From Aestuariispira ectoiniformans (GTDB taxonomy: Bacteria > Pseudomonadota > Alphaproteobacteria > UBA8366 > Aestuariispiraceae), in assembly GCF_025136295.1 (NCBI RefSeq), contig NZ_CP062788.1:4171588-4235587 (forward strand): a stretch of DNA of 64,000 bases, in the 5' to 3' direction. The notes below the pieces were generated by a model. It was not told the origin of the DNA. It was given only the letters and a program-made list of their open reading frames with translations, and made no database searches. A program made the position numbers and the translations under genes. Within the stretch, counting starts at the first letter, position 1. Each line of letters starts with the position of its first letter. Below are positions 16,896 through 25,251 of this stretch, one piece after another.

Positions 16896-16920
16896 GGTCT
16901 GGCGTCAGACCAGTCTGGTC
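16896..16920. promoter_or_regulatory. Overlapping palindromes upstream of the nirB leader hairpins
   Basis: GGTCTG-GCGT-CAGACC (16896-16911) and GACCAG-T-CTGGTC (16908-16920) are perfect inverted repeats sharing their middle arm. They lie between the sigma-54-like promoter and hairpin P1, inside the predicted leader RNA. They could be a protein operator or part of the folded leader. They do not match the FNR or NtrC consensus. Confidence 0.4.
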
Positions 16921-16950
16921 GGCATCTTTGCCGGTACCTGGTTCTTACGA

Positions 16951-16966
16951 TACAAGATACATGCCA
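16951..16966 (-). promoter_or_regulatory. Sigma-54-like promoter for nirB-nirD-nasA-cysG
   Basis: The minus strand reads TGGCATGTATCTTGTA. It has the -24 GG and ten bases to the -12 dinucleotide, but that dinucleotide is GT instead of GC. Other consensus positions (TGGCA, TTG) match. The predicted start is near 16940, giving a leader of about 178 nt that includes both hexaloop hairpins. Sigma-54/NtrC control is common for nas genes. No clear NtrC box was found. Confidence 0.45.
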
Positions 16967-17218
16967 AAGAGAAATTTCGACTAAAGAACAAAATAAGACA
17001 CTGAAAATAAATGATTATATTTCTAGCGCGAAATTGATGATATCGGCTCACAATAGATAATTGCATAAAAATTACACACAATAAAATCATCACGATTAAA
17101 AAATAGGCATGTCTTGCAAACCTTGCATGATGCGCCACGTCTACCGTCGCAACCGCACATATGAAAATCTATTTCGAAACAATAGATTAAACACACTTAT
17201 GCTGCGACGCGACAAAAC

Positions 17219-17234
17219 TGGCCTATAGATTGCT
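17219..17234 (+). promoter_or_regulatory. Sigma-54 promoter for narK
   Basis: TGGCCTATAGATTGCT contains TGGC and TTGCT with the exact ten-base separation between the invariant GG and GC. The predicted transcription start is near 17245, five bases before hairpin P1 of the narK leader. That close fit between promoter and RNA element supports both assignments. Confidence 0.6.
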
Positions 17235-17249
17235 ACAGAAAGAAAGTGA

Positions 17250-17287
17250 GCCGCAATGATGCGGTGTCCTCCTAAAGGCGGGAGGAC
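17250..17287 (+). promoter_or_regulatory. NasT/ANTAR-target leader of narK: paired hexaloop hairpins
   Basis: P1 is CCGC-[AATGAT]-GCGG (17251-17264, extendable by one G.T pair). P2 is GTCCTCCT-[AAAGGC]-GGGAGGAC (17266-17287), an 8-bp stem with a wobble closing pair. Both loops are six bases with A1 and G4. The GGAC of P2 can instead pair within GGACGA/TCGTCC (17284-17302), an alternative hairpin, but no U tract follows it. The exact termination signal of this leader is therefore unclear. Between here and narK (17303-17464) are further stems, GGGCCAC/GTGGCCC and GGTCG/CGACC, and no gene. Confidence 0.78.
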
Positions 17288-17464
17288 GACAGTTCTTCGT
17301 CCAATGGCGGGCGACCAACTTTCGGACCGGGTGCAGGCGCATAAACGCCGGGCAGAACGGGCCGGGATGAGATCGGGCCACCGTTGGAATCAGTAGATGT
17401 GACCTGCGTGGCCCTGGGCTTAACCCGTCGGTCGTTAGACGACCCAAACGAAGGGCTACTTGTT

Positions 17465-18823
17465 ATGGAAATCAGAAACAAGGCAACACGCATCACTCTA
17501 TTCAGCCTGAAGTCGGTGCAGATGCGCACTTTTCACCTGACATGGCTGGCATTCTTTCTTTGTTTTTTCGGCTGGTTCGGCATCGCACCGCTCATGCCTC
17601 TGGTGCGGGACGATCTGGGGCTGAGCAAGGCTGAAATCGGCAACACCATCATCGCATCGGTGGCGATCACGGTGCTGGTCCGCCTATTAATCGGGCCTCT
17701 TTGCGACAAGATCGGGCCCCGCAAAACCTATACAGGCCTGTTGATCTTCGGCGCACTGCCCGTGATGATGATCGGGCTGGCGGATACTTATGAGACCTTC
17801 CTGCTGGCACGGTTGGCAATCGGCTCCATCGGCGCGTCCTTCGTTATCACGCAGTATCACACGTCCATGATGTTCGCGCCCAATGTGGTCGGCACCGCCA
17901 ATGCAACGACCGCCGGCTGGGGCAACCTCGGCGGCGGCGTCACCCAGATGGCCATGCCCGCGATCCTTGCGATCATTCTGGGTCTTGGCGCAAGCGAGGT
18001 CATGGGCTGGCGTCTGGCAATAATTGCCCCCGGGGCGATCATGCTGGTGGTGGCCGCCCTGTATTGGATTTTCACCACTGACTGCCCGGACGGCAATTAC
18101 CGGCAGATGCGCGAAAGCGGACAGTTGCGCCCGGAAGACGACCACAGCGGCGCAGCGAAAGGCTTTCTCACCGCCATCGGCGATGCGCGGGTCTGGGCGC
18201 TATTCATTGTCTACGCCGCCTGTTTTGGCGTGGAATTGACCATCAATAATATTGCTGCGATCTATTTCTTCGACCGCTTCGAACTGGACCTGCAGACAGC
18301 GGGCCTCATCGCCGGCCTCTTCGGATTAATGAATATCTTCGCCCGCACGTTGGGCGGGGTTTTCTCTGATCGTTTTGCTGCCAAGGGCGGCCTGTCCGGC
18401 CGCGTCCGCTTCCTGTTCCTGGCACTTTTTGTCGAAGGAGTGGCCCTGATCGGTTTCTCCATGATGGACGCACTGGTCATTGCTGTTGCGGTGATGGTGA
18501 TCTTCTCGCTTTTCGTCCAGATGTCTGAAGGCGCCACCTTCGGGATCGTCCCCTTCATTAACCGAAAGGCTCTGGGTGCCGTTGCCGGGATTGTCGGCGC
18601 GGGCGGCAATGCCGGGGCGGTCGCCGCCGGTTTCCTCTTCAAATCGGAAGCACTGAGCTATCAGGACGGTCTTTTCTATCTCGGCGTCGCCGTTGTGATC
18701 TGCTCCTTTGCGGCGCTGGCGGTTCGTTTCTCGCCGGAAACCATCGCCCAGGAAAAGGCACGCTTCGAACAGGCAATGCTGGAACGCAGCGCACAAACCG
18801 CCCCGGCAATGGGTGGCGACTGA
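17465..18823 (+). CDS. narK: Nitrate/nitrite transporter, MFS NarK family
   Basis: This inner-membrane protein of about 452 residues has 12 predicted membrane segments. The NarK-family signatures are the nitrate motif around GWGNLGGGVTQ, and LLIGPLCDKIGPRKTYTGLL for the MFS loop 2-3. It brings nitrate in for NasA and can export nitrite. The ATG at 17465 is preferred; an in-frame ATG at 17384 would place coding sequence over leader RNA structure and adds a non-MFS head. No NrtABC-type ABC importer is present, so this is the locus transporter. Confidence 0.88.
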   Translation: MEIRNKATRITLFSLKSVQMRTFHLTWLAFFLCFFGWFGIAPLMPLVRDDLGLSKAEIGNTIIASVAITVLVRLLIGPLCDKIGPRKTYTGLLIFGALPVMMIGLADTYETFLLARLAIGSIGASFVITQYHTSMMFAPNVVGTANATTAGWGNLGGGVTQMAMPAILAIILGLGASEVMGWRLAIIAPGAIMLVVAALYWIFTTDCPDGNYRQMRESGQLRPEDDHSGAAKGFLTAIGDARVWALFIVYAACFGVELTINNIAAIYFFDRFELDLQTAGLIAGLFGLMNIFARTLGGVFSDRFAAKGGLSGRVRFLFLALFVEGVALIGFSMMDALVIAVAVMVIFSLFVQMSEGATFGIVPFINRKALGAVAGIVGAGGNAGAVAAGFLFKSEALSYQDGLFYLGVAVVICSFAALAVRFSPETIAQEKARFEQAMLERSAQTAPAMGGD

Positions 18824-18837
18824 TTGTATTGAGTAGC

Positions 18838-18865
18838 GGGGAGACAGGCCACAGGCGGTCTCCCC
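18838..18865. terminator. Stem-loop between narK and nasT
   Basis: GGGGAGAC (18838-18845) and GTCTCCCC (18858-18865) form a perfect 8-bp stem with a 12-nt loop. No T run follows on the + strand. It may be a weak terminator, or an RNA-processing element that separates transporter expression from regulator expression. Confidence 0.45.
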
Positions 18866-18922
18866 ATCCAACCGTCGGCATAAGCGGAAGAATAACGGAA
18901 CAGGGATCACGGCAGGAGCCAC

Positions 18923-19510
18923 ATGAAAGCAGAAGAATTCAGTATTCTGATTATTGACGAAGACCCGGACCGTGCCGCCATCGTGGAGCGCGGTCTGGTC
19001 GAGGCAGGCTATGCCCGCGTCAGCCGCATCGGCACCTCTTTCAATCTGGTAGACAGGGTGCAGGCCCTGGCCCCTGACGTCATCATCATCGACCTTGAAA
19101 ACCCTGATCGCGACACACTGGAGCAAATGCTGCAGGTCTCCCGCGCCATCGCCCGTCCAATCGCCATGTTTGTTGACCAAAGCGACAACACAATGATCCG
19201 CGCCGCAGTACAGGCAGGCGTCAGCGCCTATGTCGTAGACGGTCTGCGCCAGGACCGGATTAAGCCGATCGTGGAAATGGCAATCTCCCGATTTGACGCC
19301 TTCGACCAACTGCGCCGCGAACGCGATGACGCCCAGGCAAAATTGCAGGACCGCAAAATCATCGAACGCGCCAAGGGGCTTCTCATGCGGGAAAAGGGGC
19401 TTACAGAAGACGACGCCTACGCCCTGCTGAGAAAAAACGCCATGCAGCAAAACCGCAAGATCGCCGACATCGCGCAAAGCGTCATTACCGCTTTTGAACT
19501 GGAGTTTTAA
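18923..19510 (+). CDS. nasT: NasT, ANTAR-domain RNA-binding antiterminator
   Basis: This 195-residue protein has an N-terminal receiver-like domain (ILIIDEDPDRAAI, VIIIDLENPDRD) and a C-terminal ANTAR domain at about 125-186 (IIERAKGLLMREKGLTEDDAYALLRKNAM). The position of the usual receiver Lys reads VVDG, so phosphorylation control is doubtful, as in other NasT/AmiR proteins. NasT binds paired hexaloop RNA and prevents termination. Its targets are visible at 16801-16884 and 17250-17287. The nasS gene follows after 2 nt, and NasS holds NasT inactive without nitrate. Confidence 0.93.
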   Translation: MKAEEFSILIIDEDPDRAAIVERGLVEAGYARVSRIGTSFNLVDRVQALAPDVIIIDLENPDRDTLEQMLQVSRAIARPIAMFVDQSDNTMIRAAVQAGVSAYVVDGLRQDRIKPIVEMAISRFDAFDQLRRERDDAQAKLQDRKIIERAKGLLMREKGLTEDDAYALLRKNAMQQNRKIADIAQSVITAFELEF

Positions 19511-19512
19511 GA

Positions 19513-20598
19513 ATGCCCGGCCGTCAGATTCATCTTGGTTACGTCCCCCTTGTTGATTGCGCAATACCGGTGGTCGCCCGGGAGCTTGGCTTTGCCGAGG
19601 CAGAAGGCCTGGACCTGATCCTGGGACGCGAACTTTCCTGGGCATCCATCCGCGACAAGCTGGCCGTAGGCCTCTATGACGCGGCCCATTTATTGGCCGG
19701 TATTCCGCTCGCCGCCCGGTTGGGATTGGGCGGCATGCCTCAACAGAACCTGATCGTGCCCATGGCCCTTGGCAGGGGCGGCAATGCGATCACGGTCAGT
19801 ACACGCCTATATCAAAGGATGCTGGAGGCCGCACCGGAGATCATGGCTGGTCCACGCGGCAAGACCGCGAAGGCGTTAAAGAAAGTAATCGAACTGGATC
19901 AGGCCGCTGGACGCCCGCTCCTGTCCTTCGCAACCGTATTCCCCTTTTCCAGCCACAATTATGAATTGCGCTATTGGCTTGCAGAGGGAGAAATCGACCC
20001 GGACCAGGACGTGAATATCGGTATCATTGCGCCACCCCGCATGTTCGACAGCCTGCGCAACGGCTGGATCGACGGCTATTGCGTGGGGGAACCCTGGAAC
20101 CTGCGCGCGGTCGATCGCGGCGACGGTGTTATCGTCGCCCTCAAAGAGGACATACACCCTGACAGCCCGGAAAAGGTCCTGGGCGTGCGGGAAGAATGGG
20201 CGAATAGCAACCGGGAGGCCCTGCTGGCACTAGTCCGCGCCTTAACCAGGGCCGCAGAATGGGCAGACAAGCTGGAAAACCGCAGTGAACTGGCACGCTT
20301 GCTCAGCGACGAAAATTATGTGGGCGCCCCGTACGAAATCCTTCATGCGTCACTGGCTGGCAGGCCAGTTCTGAAACCCGGAAGTCCACCTATGGATTTC
20401 CCGGAGCGCCATGTCTTTTTCCATCAGAATGCAACAATCCCGTCCTGCGAACAGGCAGCCTGGCTGACCAGCCAGATGCAGCGCTGGGACCAGGCCCCAC
20501 CGGATCTCGATATGACCGACACCATCCGGCAAGTCTATCGACCGGATATCTATCAGGACGCCTCAACCAAGCGGCACCAAATCAAGTCCATCACTTGA
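19513..20598 (+). CDS. nasS: NasS, cytoplasmic nitrate/nitrite sensor
   Basis: This 361-residue protein is related to the NrtA substrate-binding proteins but lacks a signal peptide, the hallmark of NasS. Segments such as LGYVPLVDCAIPVVARELGF, LPFSSHN-type PFSSHNYELRYWL and DGYCVGEPWN line the nitrate site in relatives. NasS binds NasT and releases it on binding nitrate or nitrite. Gene order nasT-nasS matches Paracoccus. The 3' end overlaps the convergent PfkB gene by 36 bp. Confidence 0.92.
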   Translation: MPGRQIHLGYVPLVDCAIPVVARELGFAEAEGLDLILGRELSWASIRDKLAVGLYDAAHLLAGIPLAARLGLGGMPQQNLIVPMALGRGGNAITVSTRLYQRMLEAAPEIMAGPRGKTAKALKKVIELDQAAGRPLLSFATVFPFSSHNYELRYWLAEGEIDPDQDVNIGIIAPPRMFDSLRNGWIDGYCVGEPWNLRAVDRGDGVIVALKEDIHPDSPEKVLGVREEWANSNREALLALVRALTRAAEWADKLENRSELARLLSDENYVGAPYEILHASLAGRPVLKPGSPPMDFPERHVFFHQNATIPSCEQAAWLTSQMQRWDQAPPDLDMTDTIRQVYRPDIYQDASTKRHQIKSIT

Positions 20599-21648
20599 TC
20601 CGGCCATCAGGTCATCAATCGACAACAGCCCGGTTTGCGTGTCGATTTCACCGACAACCGCCGCCGCGTTGCGGGCGGCCCGTTCGGCGGCGGCATCAGT
20701 ATCGGCACCCATGACAATCTGCGCGGCGAAGGTTGATGCGTAGGCATCGCCTGCCCCCACAGTCCCCCGAACCTCCACGGGCAAGGCAGGTACAAACCGG
20801 ATCGCCCCCCGATCCGAAATATAAGCTCCTTCACCGCCATTCGTCACAATGACAAGCCCAGGACCTGCCTGATGAATCGCCGTGAAGAAATCGCCAAGCG
20901 CAACCCGCCTTTTACCGACAGGCAGCCCATCTTCCAAAAGCGCAGGCCCTTCAACAAAACAATCCTCGTCCACGCCATGGGGGCGGTCCATGGACTGCAA
21001 TGGCAACGCGGCACAAAGCTGTGACGCCTCAACAGCGTTTATCACCAACAGGTCGATATGGCGCATGGCCTTCAGGCATTCCTGACCACGATAGGTGAGC
21101 TGGCGAATTCCGGGATTTGCAGCCACAAAGGCACCGGCCTTCCTCCCCTTCAGGGCCGCATCGGGGAAGCAAGCCGCTGACTGTCCAGAAAATGCCGTGA
21201 TATAAACCAAATCACGGCCCTTAAAAATCTTTGGGTCAAGATCCTCGTTCACGAGCAACGTATTCGCTCCGCGGCAGACAAATATTGACGGATTATTGTC
21301 ATGGGCGGAAAGCATGATCGACTTGCCGGTCGCCTTCTCTCCGGTGCGAATAATACCGCTGGTATCGACAGCTTCCTCCTGCAAACGCGCAATGATCACA
21401 TCCCCATCAAGGTCTTTGCCCAGCTTGGCGAGACAGGCAACCTCAAGGCCCTGACGCGCCATGGATACGGCGGCATTGGTCGCGCCTCCACCAACGTAGG
21501 AGCTTATCTGTGCGACCTCCAGCTTGCGCCCCTCTTCCATCATCAGAAAGGATGCGGTCGCATTATGCATGGTCACGCGTTCAATCTCCCGACTTGCGAC
21601 CGGAGCAATGATATCAATCGTGGCGCTGCCTATTGTCAGTGCCTTCAT
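20563..21648 (-). CDS. PfkB-family carbohydrate kinase
   Basis: This 361-residue ribokinase-type sugar kinase has the N-terminal GGGATNAAVSMARQG and the C-terminal anion-hole motif GTVGAGDAYASTF with the catalytic Asp. Compared with ribokinase (about 300) it has an insertion around 215-240 (MDRPHGVDEDCFVEGPALL). It is divergent from the SorC regulator at 21859 and shares that intergenic region, so it probably belongs to the same sugar regulon. The substrate is unknown. Its stop overlaps nasS. Confidence 0.8.
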   Translation of the reverse strand: MKALTIGSATIDIIAPVASREIERVTMHNATASFLMMEEGRKLEVAQISSYVGGGATNAAVSMARQGLEVACLAKLGKDLDGDVIIARLQEEAVDTSGIIRTGEKATGKSIMLSAHDNNPSIFVCRGANTLLVNEDLDPKIFKGRDLVYITAFSGQSAACFPDAALKGRKAGAFVAANPGIRQLTYRGQECLKAMRHIDLLVINAVEASQLCAALPLQSMDRPHGVDEDCFVEGPALLEDGLPVGKRRVALGDFFTAIHQAGPGLVIVTNGGEGAYISDRGAIRFVPALPVEVRGTVGAGDAYASTFAAQIVMGADTDAAAERAARNAAAVVGEIDTQTGLLSIDDLMAGSSDGLDLVPLG

Positions 21649-21703
21649 AACGTCTTTCCCAACAGAACGAGTTGATCTACAATATGAGCAATTGCCCGTT
21701 TAT

Positions 21704-21717
21704 TGAGTAAATACTCA
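21704..21717. promoter_or_regulatory. Candidate SorC operator between the PfkB kinase and sorC genes
   Basis: TGAGTAAATACTCA is a perfect 14-bp palindrome, with a TGAGCA half-site 20 bp to the left. The same TGAGCA/TGCTCA core recurs in the 22878-22908 repeat ahead of the transporter operon, so a common regulator is likely. It sits about 60 bp upstream of the leftward kinase gene. The assignment to SorC is by proximity. Confidence 0.5.
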
Positions 21718-21858
21718 GCAATGTGAGACGGAATGTCAACCGTTGCTGTTAAACGGGAAGATTGATGCAGACACGGGCGTCGGCTAATCTTGCAACCTCA
21801 AAAGTGGGGACAGGTCACCGGTATCCATCGGTTAAAACACAAAAAAACAGGATAAATC

Positions 21859-22803
21859 ATGGCCAGACGGGAAGAGAAACTGGACGCCGCAGCGAGAGCC
21901 GCCTGGCTTTACTACGTCGCAGGAAAGACACAGGACCAGATCGCCTCCATTCTGGGCGTTTCCCGCCAATCCGCGCAACGTTTGGTCTCCACCGCCGTCT
22001 CGGAGGGGCTGGTCCGTGTTCGAATAGACCACCCCATCTCCCATTGCATGGATCTGGCCAAACAGTTGAAAGAAAAATTCGGCCTGAGGTCAGCAACGGT
22101 CACGCCCAGCGACACGGCGTCGGATTCGACAACTTTGGGCATCGCCGAAGCAGCATCCGAAGAGATTGAAAAAACCTTGCGACAGCCGGAACCCCTCGTG
22201 ATCGCCATAGGCACCGGACGGACCCTGAAGGCCGCCATCGAACAGCTGCCACCCATGGAATGCCCCCAGCACAAGATTGTCTCCCTTACCGGCAACATTG
22301 CACCAGACGGCTCTGCCGCCTACTACAACGTGATCTTCACCCTTGCCAATCTGGTGGAAAAGGCCCGCTCTTTCCCGATGCCTCTCCCTGTGCTCGCCTC
22401 CTCCAAGGCGGAAAAAAACACGCTTCATAAACAGGACATGATCCGGACAACCCTGGACCTGGCAAAAGACCCGGACGTTACCTTTGTCGGGATCGGGGAT
22501 CTGGGCCCCGACGCACCGCTTTACCAGGACGGCTTCATCACCGATGCGGAACGTCAGTCCCTGAACAATGCAGGTGCCGTCGGCGAGATTGTCGGCTGGA
22601 TCTATGACGGCGACGGCCAGATCATCAGGGACGGCATCTATGAGCGCGTGGCCAGTGCGCCCCTTCCCTCCCCGGAAACCACCCGCGTGATTGCCGTTGC
22701 CATGGGCCCTAAAAAAGTTCCAGGCATCCACGGCGCCCTCAAAGGCCATCTGATCAACGAATTGATTACCGATGAACGCACGGCCGAAGCCCTGCTAAAA
22801 TAA
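21859..22803 (+). CDS. SorC/DeoR-type sugar-binding transcriptional regulator
   Basis: This 314-residue protein has an N-terminal helix-turn-helix (AWLYYVAGKTQDQIASILGV, SRQSAQRLVSTA) and a C-terminal phosphosugar-binding domain from about residue 60 (VIAIGTGRTLKAAIEQL, GDLGPDAPLYQDGFIT). SorC-family regulators bind a sugar or sugar phosphate and control adjacent catabolic operons. It lies upstream of and in line with the polyol operon, with an inverted repeat (22878-22908) in between. The inducer is likely a polyol-derived phosphate. Confidence 0.88.
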   Translation: MARREEKLDAAARAAWLYYVAGKTQDQIASILGVSRQSAQRLVSTAVSEGLVRVRIDHPISHCMDLAKQLKEKFGLRSATVTPSDTASDSTTLGIAEAASEEIEKTLRQPEPLVIAIGTGRTLKAAIEQLPPMECPQHKIVSLTGNIAPDGSAAYYNVIFTLANLVEKARSFPMPLPVLASSKAEKNTLHKQDMIRTTLDLAKDPDVTFVGIGDLGPDAPLYQDGFITDAERQSLNNAGAVGEIVGWIYDGDGQIIRDGIYERVASAPLPSPETTRVIAVAMGPKKVPGIHGALKGHLINELITDERTAEALLK

Positions 22804-22877
22804 TGTAATTCAACAATCCTCGGACGAACGCTGCAGTGCAGCGACGAATCCCTATTGACATTCGCGCGCCCCTGTCA

Positions 22878-22908
22878 GAGCATTTGCTCATAACAAAAGC
22901 AAATGCTC
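22878..22908. promoter_or_regulatory. Candidate SorC operator upstream of the polyol operon
   Basis: GAGCATTTGC (22878-22887) and GCAAATGCTC (22899-22908) form a perfect 10-bp inverted repeat with an 11-nt spacer. It ends 23 bp before the binding-protein start. The TGCTCA core occurs three times in this area and again near 21684-21717. This position, close to the ribosome binding site, suits a repressor. Confidence 0.5.
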
Positions 22909-22931
22909 AAAACATGTTCGGGGAGGATATG

Positions 22932-24239
22932 ATGAACCTGAAACCGATGATAATCGGTGCGTGCTCCGTTCTGGCGCTTGCCGGAATGGCGCGGGCCGAA
23001 ACCATAACCATCGCAACCGTGAACAACGGCGACATGATCCGCATGCAAAAGCTGACGGATGATTTCACCGCCAAGAATCCCGGCATCGAGCTGGAATGGG
23101 TCACGATGGAAGAAAACGTCCTTCGCCAGAAGGTCACCACCGACATTGCCACCAAAAGCGGCCAGTATGACGTGATGACCATCGGGACCTACGAGGTGCC
23201 GATCTGGGCCAAACAGGACTGGCTGGTGCCGCTGAATTTCGACAAAAGCTATGACGTGGACGACCTACTGCCTGCTATCCGCAGCGGCCTGACCGTGGAT
23301 AGCAACCTTTATGCTGCGCCGTTTTACGGCGAAAGCTCCATGGTTATGTATCGCACGGACCTGATGAAGGCGGCAGGCCTGGAAATGCCGGACAAGCCGA
23401 CCTGGGACTTCATCGCCAAAGCCGCAAAAGCCATGACCGACAAGGAGAAAGGCGTCTACGGCGTCTGCCTGCGTGGTAAGGCCGGTTGGGGCGAGAACAT
23501 GGCCTTCCTGACGGCCGCCTCCAATTCATTTGGCGCACGTTGGTTCGATGAGAGCTGGCACCCGCAATTCGACAGCCCCGAATGGAAAAAAACGTTGTCC
23601 TTCTATGTGGACCTGATGAATGAAGCGGGCCCCCCGGGCGCGTCCAACAACGGGTTCAATGAAAACCTGGCCCTGTTCCAGACCGGCAAATGCGGGATGT
23701 GGATTGATGCCACTGTTGCGGCCTCATTCGTCACCAACCCGAAGGAATCCCAGGTTGCCGACAAAGTCGGTTTCGCGCTGGCGCCAGACGCCGGATTTGA
23801 AAAGCGCGCCAACTGGCTTTGGGCCTGGTCCCTTGCCATTCCGGCCGGCACGCAAAAACGTGAAGCGGCAGAGAAATTCATCGCCTGGGCGACCAGCAAG
23901 GACTATCTGAAACTGGTGGCCGAGAAAGAAGGCTGGGCCAATGTCCCGCCGGGCACGCGCACATCGCTCTACGAAAACCCGGCCTATCAGGATGCGGCGC
24001 CCTTCGCGGCAATGACCCTGGCCTCCATCAATTCCGCCGACCCCAAGCACCCGACCGTCAAACCGGTTCCCTATGTCGGCGTGCAATTCGTGGCGATTCC
24101 CGAATTCCAGGGCATCGGCACGGCGGTCGGCCAGCAGTTCTCCGCAGCTCTGGCCGGTCAGGTTTCTGTGGACGACGCCCTGCAACGGGCCCAGGCCCTG
24201 ACCACGCGTGAAATGATGAAAGGCGGCTATATCAATTAG
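22932..24239 (+). CDS. smoE: ABC transporter periplasmic polyol-binding protein (SmoE-like)
   Basis: The ATG at 22932 is preceded by GGGAGG at the right spacing (an adjacent ATG at 22929 is too close). A signal peptide MNLKPMIIGACSVLALAGMARA leads a 435-residue family 1 solute-binding protein. It captures a sugar alcohol in the periplasm for the SmoFGK transporter. The family resemblance is to SmoE of Rhodobacter (sorbitol/mannitol). A strong stem-loop follows the gene and probably keeps its mRNA level above that of the permeases. Confidence 0.86.
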   Translation: MNLKPMIIGACSVLALAGMARAETITIATVNNGDMIRMQKLTDDFTAKNPGIELEWVTMEENVLRQKVTTDIATKSGQYDVMTIGTYEVPIWAKQDWLVPLNFDKSYDVDDLLPAIRSGLTVDSNLYAAPFYGESSMVMYRTDLMKAAGLEMPDKPTWDFIAKAAKAMTDKEKGVYGVCLRGKAGWGENMAFLTAASNSFGARWFDESWHPQFDSPEWKKTLSFYVDLMNEAGPPGASNNGFNENLALFQTGKCGMWIDATVAASFVTNPKESQVADKVGFALAPDAGFEKRANWLWAWSLAIPAGTQKREAAEKFIAWATSKDYLKLVAEKEGWANVPPGTRTSLYENPAYQDAAPFAAMTLASINSADPKHPTVKPVPYVGVQFVAIPEFQGIGTAVGQQFSAALAGQVSVDDALQRAQALTTREMMKGGYIN

Positions 24240-24250
24240 CCATGGCGGGC

Positions 24251-24287
24251 GTGGATGCCTGTCATGCTCCCTCGGGCAGGCATCCAC
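24251..24287 (+). terminator. Stem-loop between binding-protein and permease genes
   Basis: GTGGATGCCTG (24251-24261) and CAGGCATCCAC (24277-24287) form a perfect 11-bp stem with a 15-nt loop that can fold further. No T run follows. Intercistronic stems at this place in ABC operons commonly allow partial read-through and protect the upstream mRNA for the binding protein. Confidence 0.65.
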
Positions 24288-24376
24288 CTCATCAAAACAT
24301 GTTAGCTTCAACAAGAATGCGTTCGTCCGGGCACCCTCAAGATCGGTGCCCTGTTAAAAATGGGTGAAGGGCTACC

Positions 24377-25249
24377 ATGGCAACCAAGAATACAAGAGCT
24401 TCCGCACGTATGATGATGGCTCCGGCCGTGATCATGCTGTTCATCTGGATGATCGTCCCGTTGGCGATGACGCTGTATTTTTCCTTCCTGCGGTACAATC
24501 TCCTCAACCCGGCTGTGACCGATTGGGCCGGTAGCTTCAACTACACATTCTTCCTGACAGACCCGGCCTTCAATGCGGCGCTGATCAATACGCTGCTGCT
24601 GGTCGGTGGTGTTCTGGCAGTTACTGTAATCGGGGGAACTTTACTCGCCCTCCTGATGGATCAGCCATTCTGGGGGCGTGGCATCGTGCGCCTGCTCGTC
24701 ATCTCGCCATTCTTTGTCATGCCCACGGTTTCCGCCCTCGTCTGGAAAAACATGCTCATGCATCCGGTCTATGGGCTATTCACCTGGATTGCGCATGTCT
24801 TTGGCCTGGAAGGGATCGACTGGCTGTCCGATATCCCGCTGACCTCCATCACCCTGATCGTGTCCTGGCAGTGGTTGCCTTTTGCGACGTTGATTTTCCT
24901 GACCGCCCTACAGTCCCTGGACCGTGAACAGATGGAAGCCGCCGAGATGGACGGCGCAGGACCGGTCTCCCGTTTCATCTATATCGTGCTGCCGCATCTG
25001 GCGCGCGCGATCACCGTGGTGATCCTGATCGAAACGATCTTCCTGCTAAGTGTGTTTGCCGAAATTCTGGTGACCACGAATGGTGGTCCGGGCACGGAAA
25101 GCACCAACATCACCTATCTGATCTACAGCCAGGCCCTGCTGCTCTTCGATGTGGGCGGCGCATCGGCAGGTGGCATCATTGCTGTCATTCTTGCCAATAT
25201 TGTTGCTGTTTTTCTGATCCGTCTGATCGGCAAGAATTTAGAGGCGTAA
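24377..25249 (+). CDS. smoF: ABC polyol transporter permease (SmoF-like)
   Basis: This 290-residue inner-membrane protein has six predicted helices. The cytoplasmic EAA loop reads EQMEAAEMDGAGPVSRFIYIVLPHL, the contact site for the ATPase. It is a MalF-type permease paired with the next gene, which starts 3 nt downstream. Its position after the binding protein and the strong likeness of the whole cassette to smoEFGK support a sugar-alcohol substrate. Confidence 0.88.
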   Translation: MATKNTRASARMMMAPAVIMLFIWMIVPLAMTLYFSFLRYNLLNPAVTDWAGSFNYTFFLTDPAFNAALINTLLLVGGVLAVTVIGGTLLALLMDQPFWGRGIVRLLVISPFFVMPTVSALVWKNMLMHPVYGLFTWIAHVFGLEGIDWLSDIPLTSITLIVSWQWLPFATLIFLTALQSLDREQMEAAEMDGAGPVSRFIYIVLPHLARAITVVILIETIFLLSVFAEILVTTNGGPGTESTNITYLIYSQALLLFDVGGASAGGIIAVILANIVAVFLIRLIGKNLEA

Positions 25250-25251
25250 CC

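Noticed and set aside
16896-16920. FNR or NtrC binding site
   Set aside because: The overlapping palindromes GGTCTG/CAGACC match neither TTGAT-N4-ATCAA nor GCAC-type NtrC boxes, so no protein is named.
17384-17464. N-terminal extension of NarK from the ATG at 17384
   Set aside because: The extra 27 residues do not resemble MFS proteins and overlap the structured leader. The ATG at 17465 directly precedes the membrane domain.
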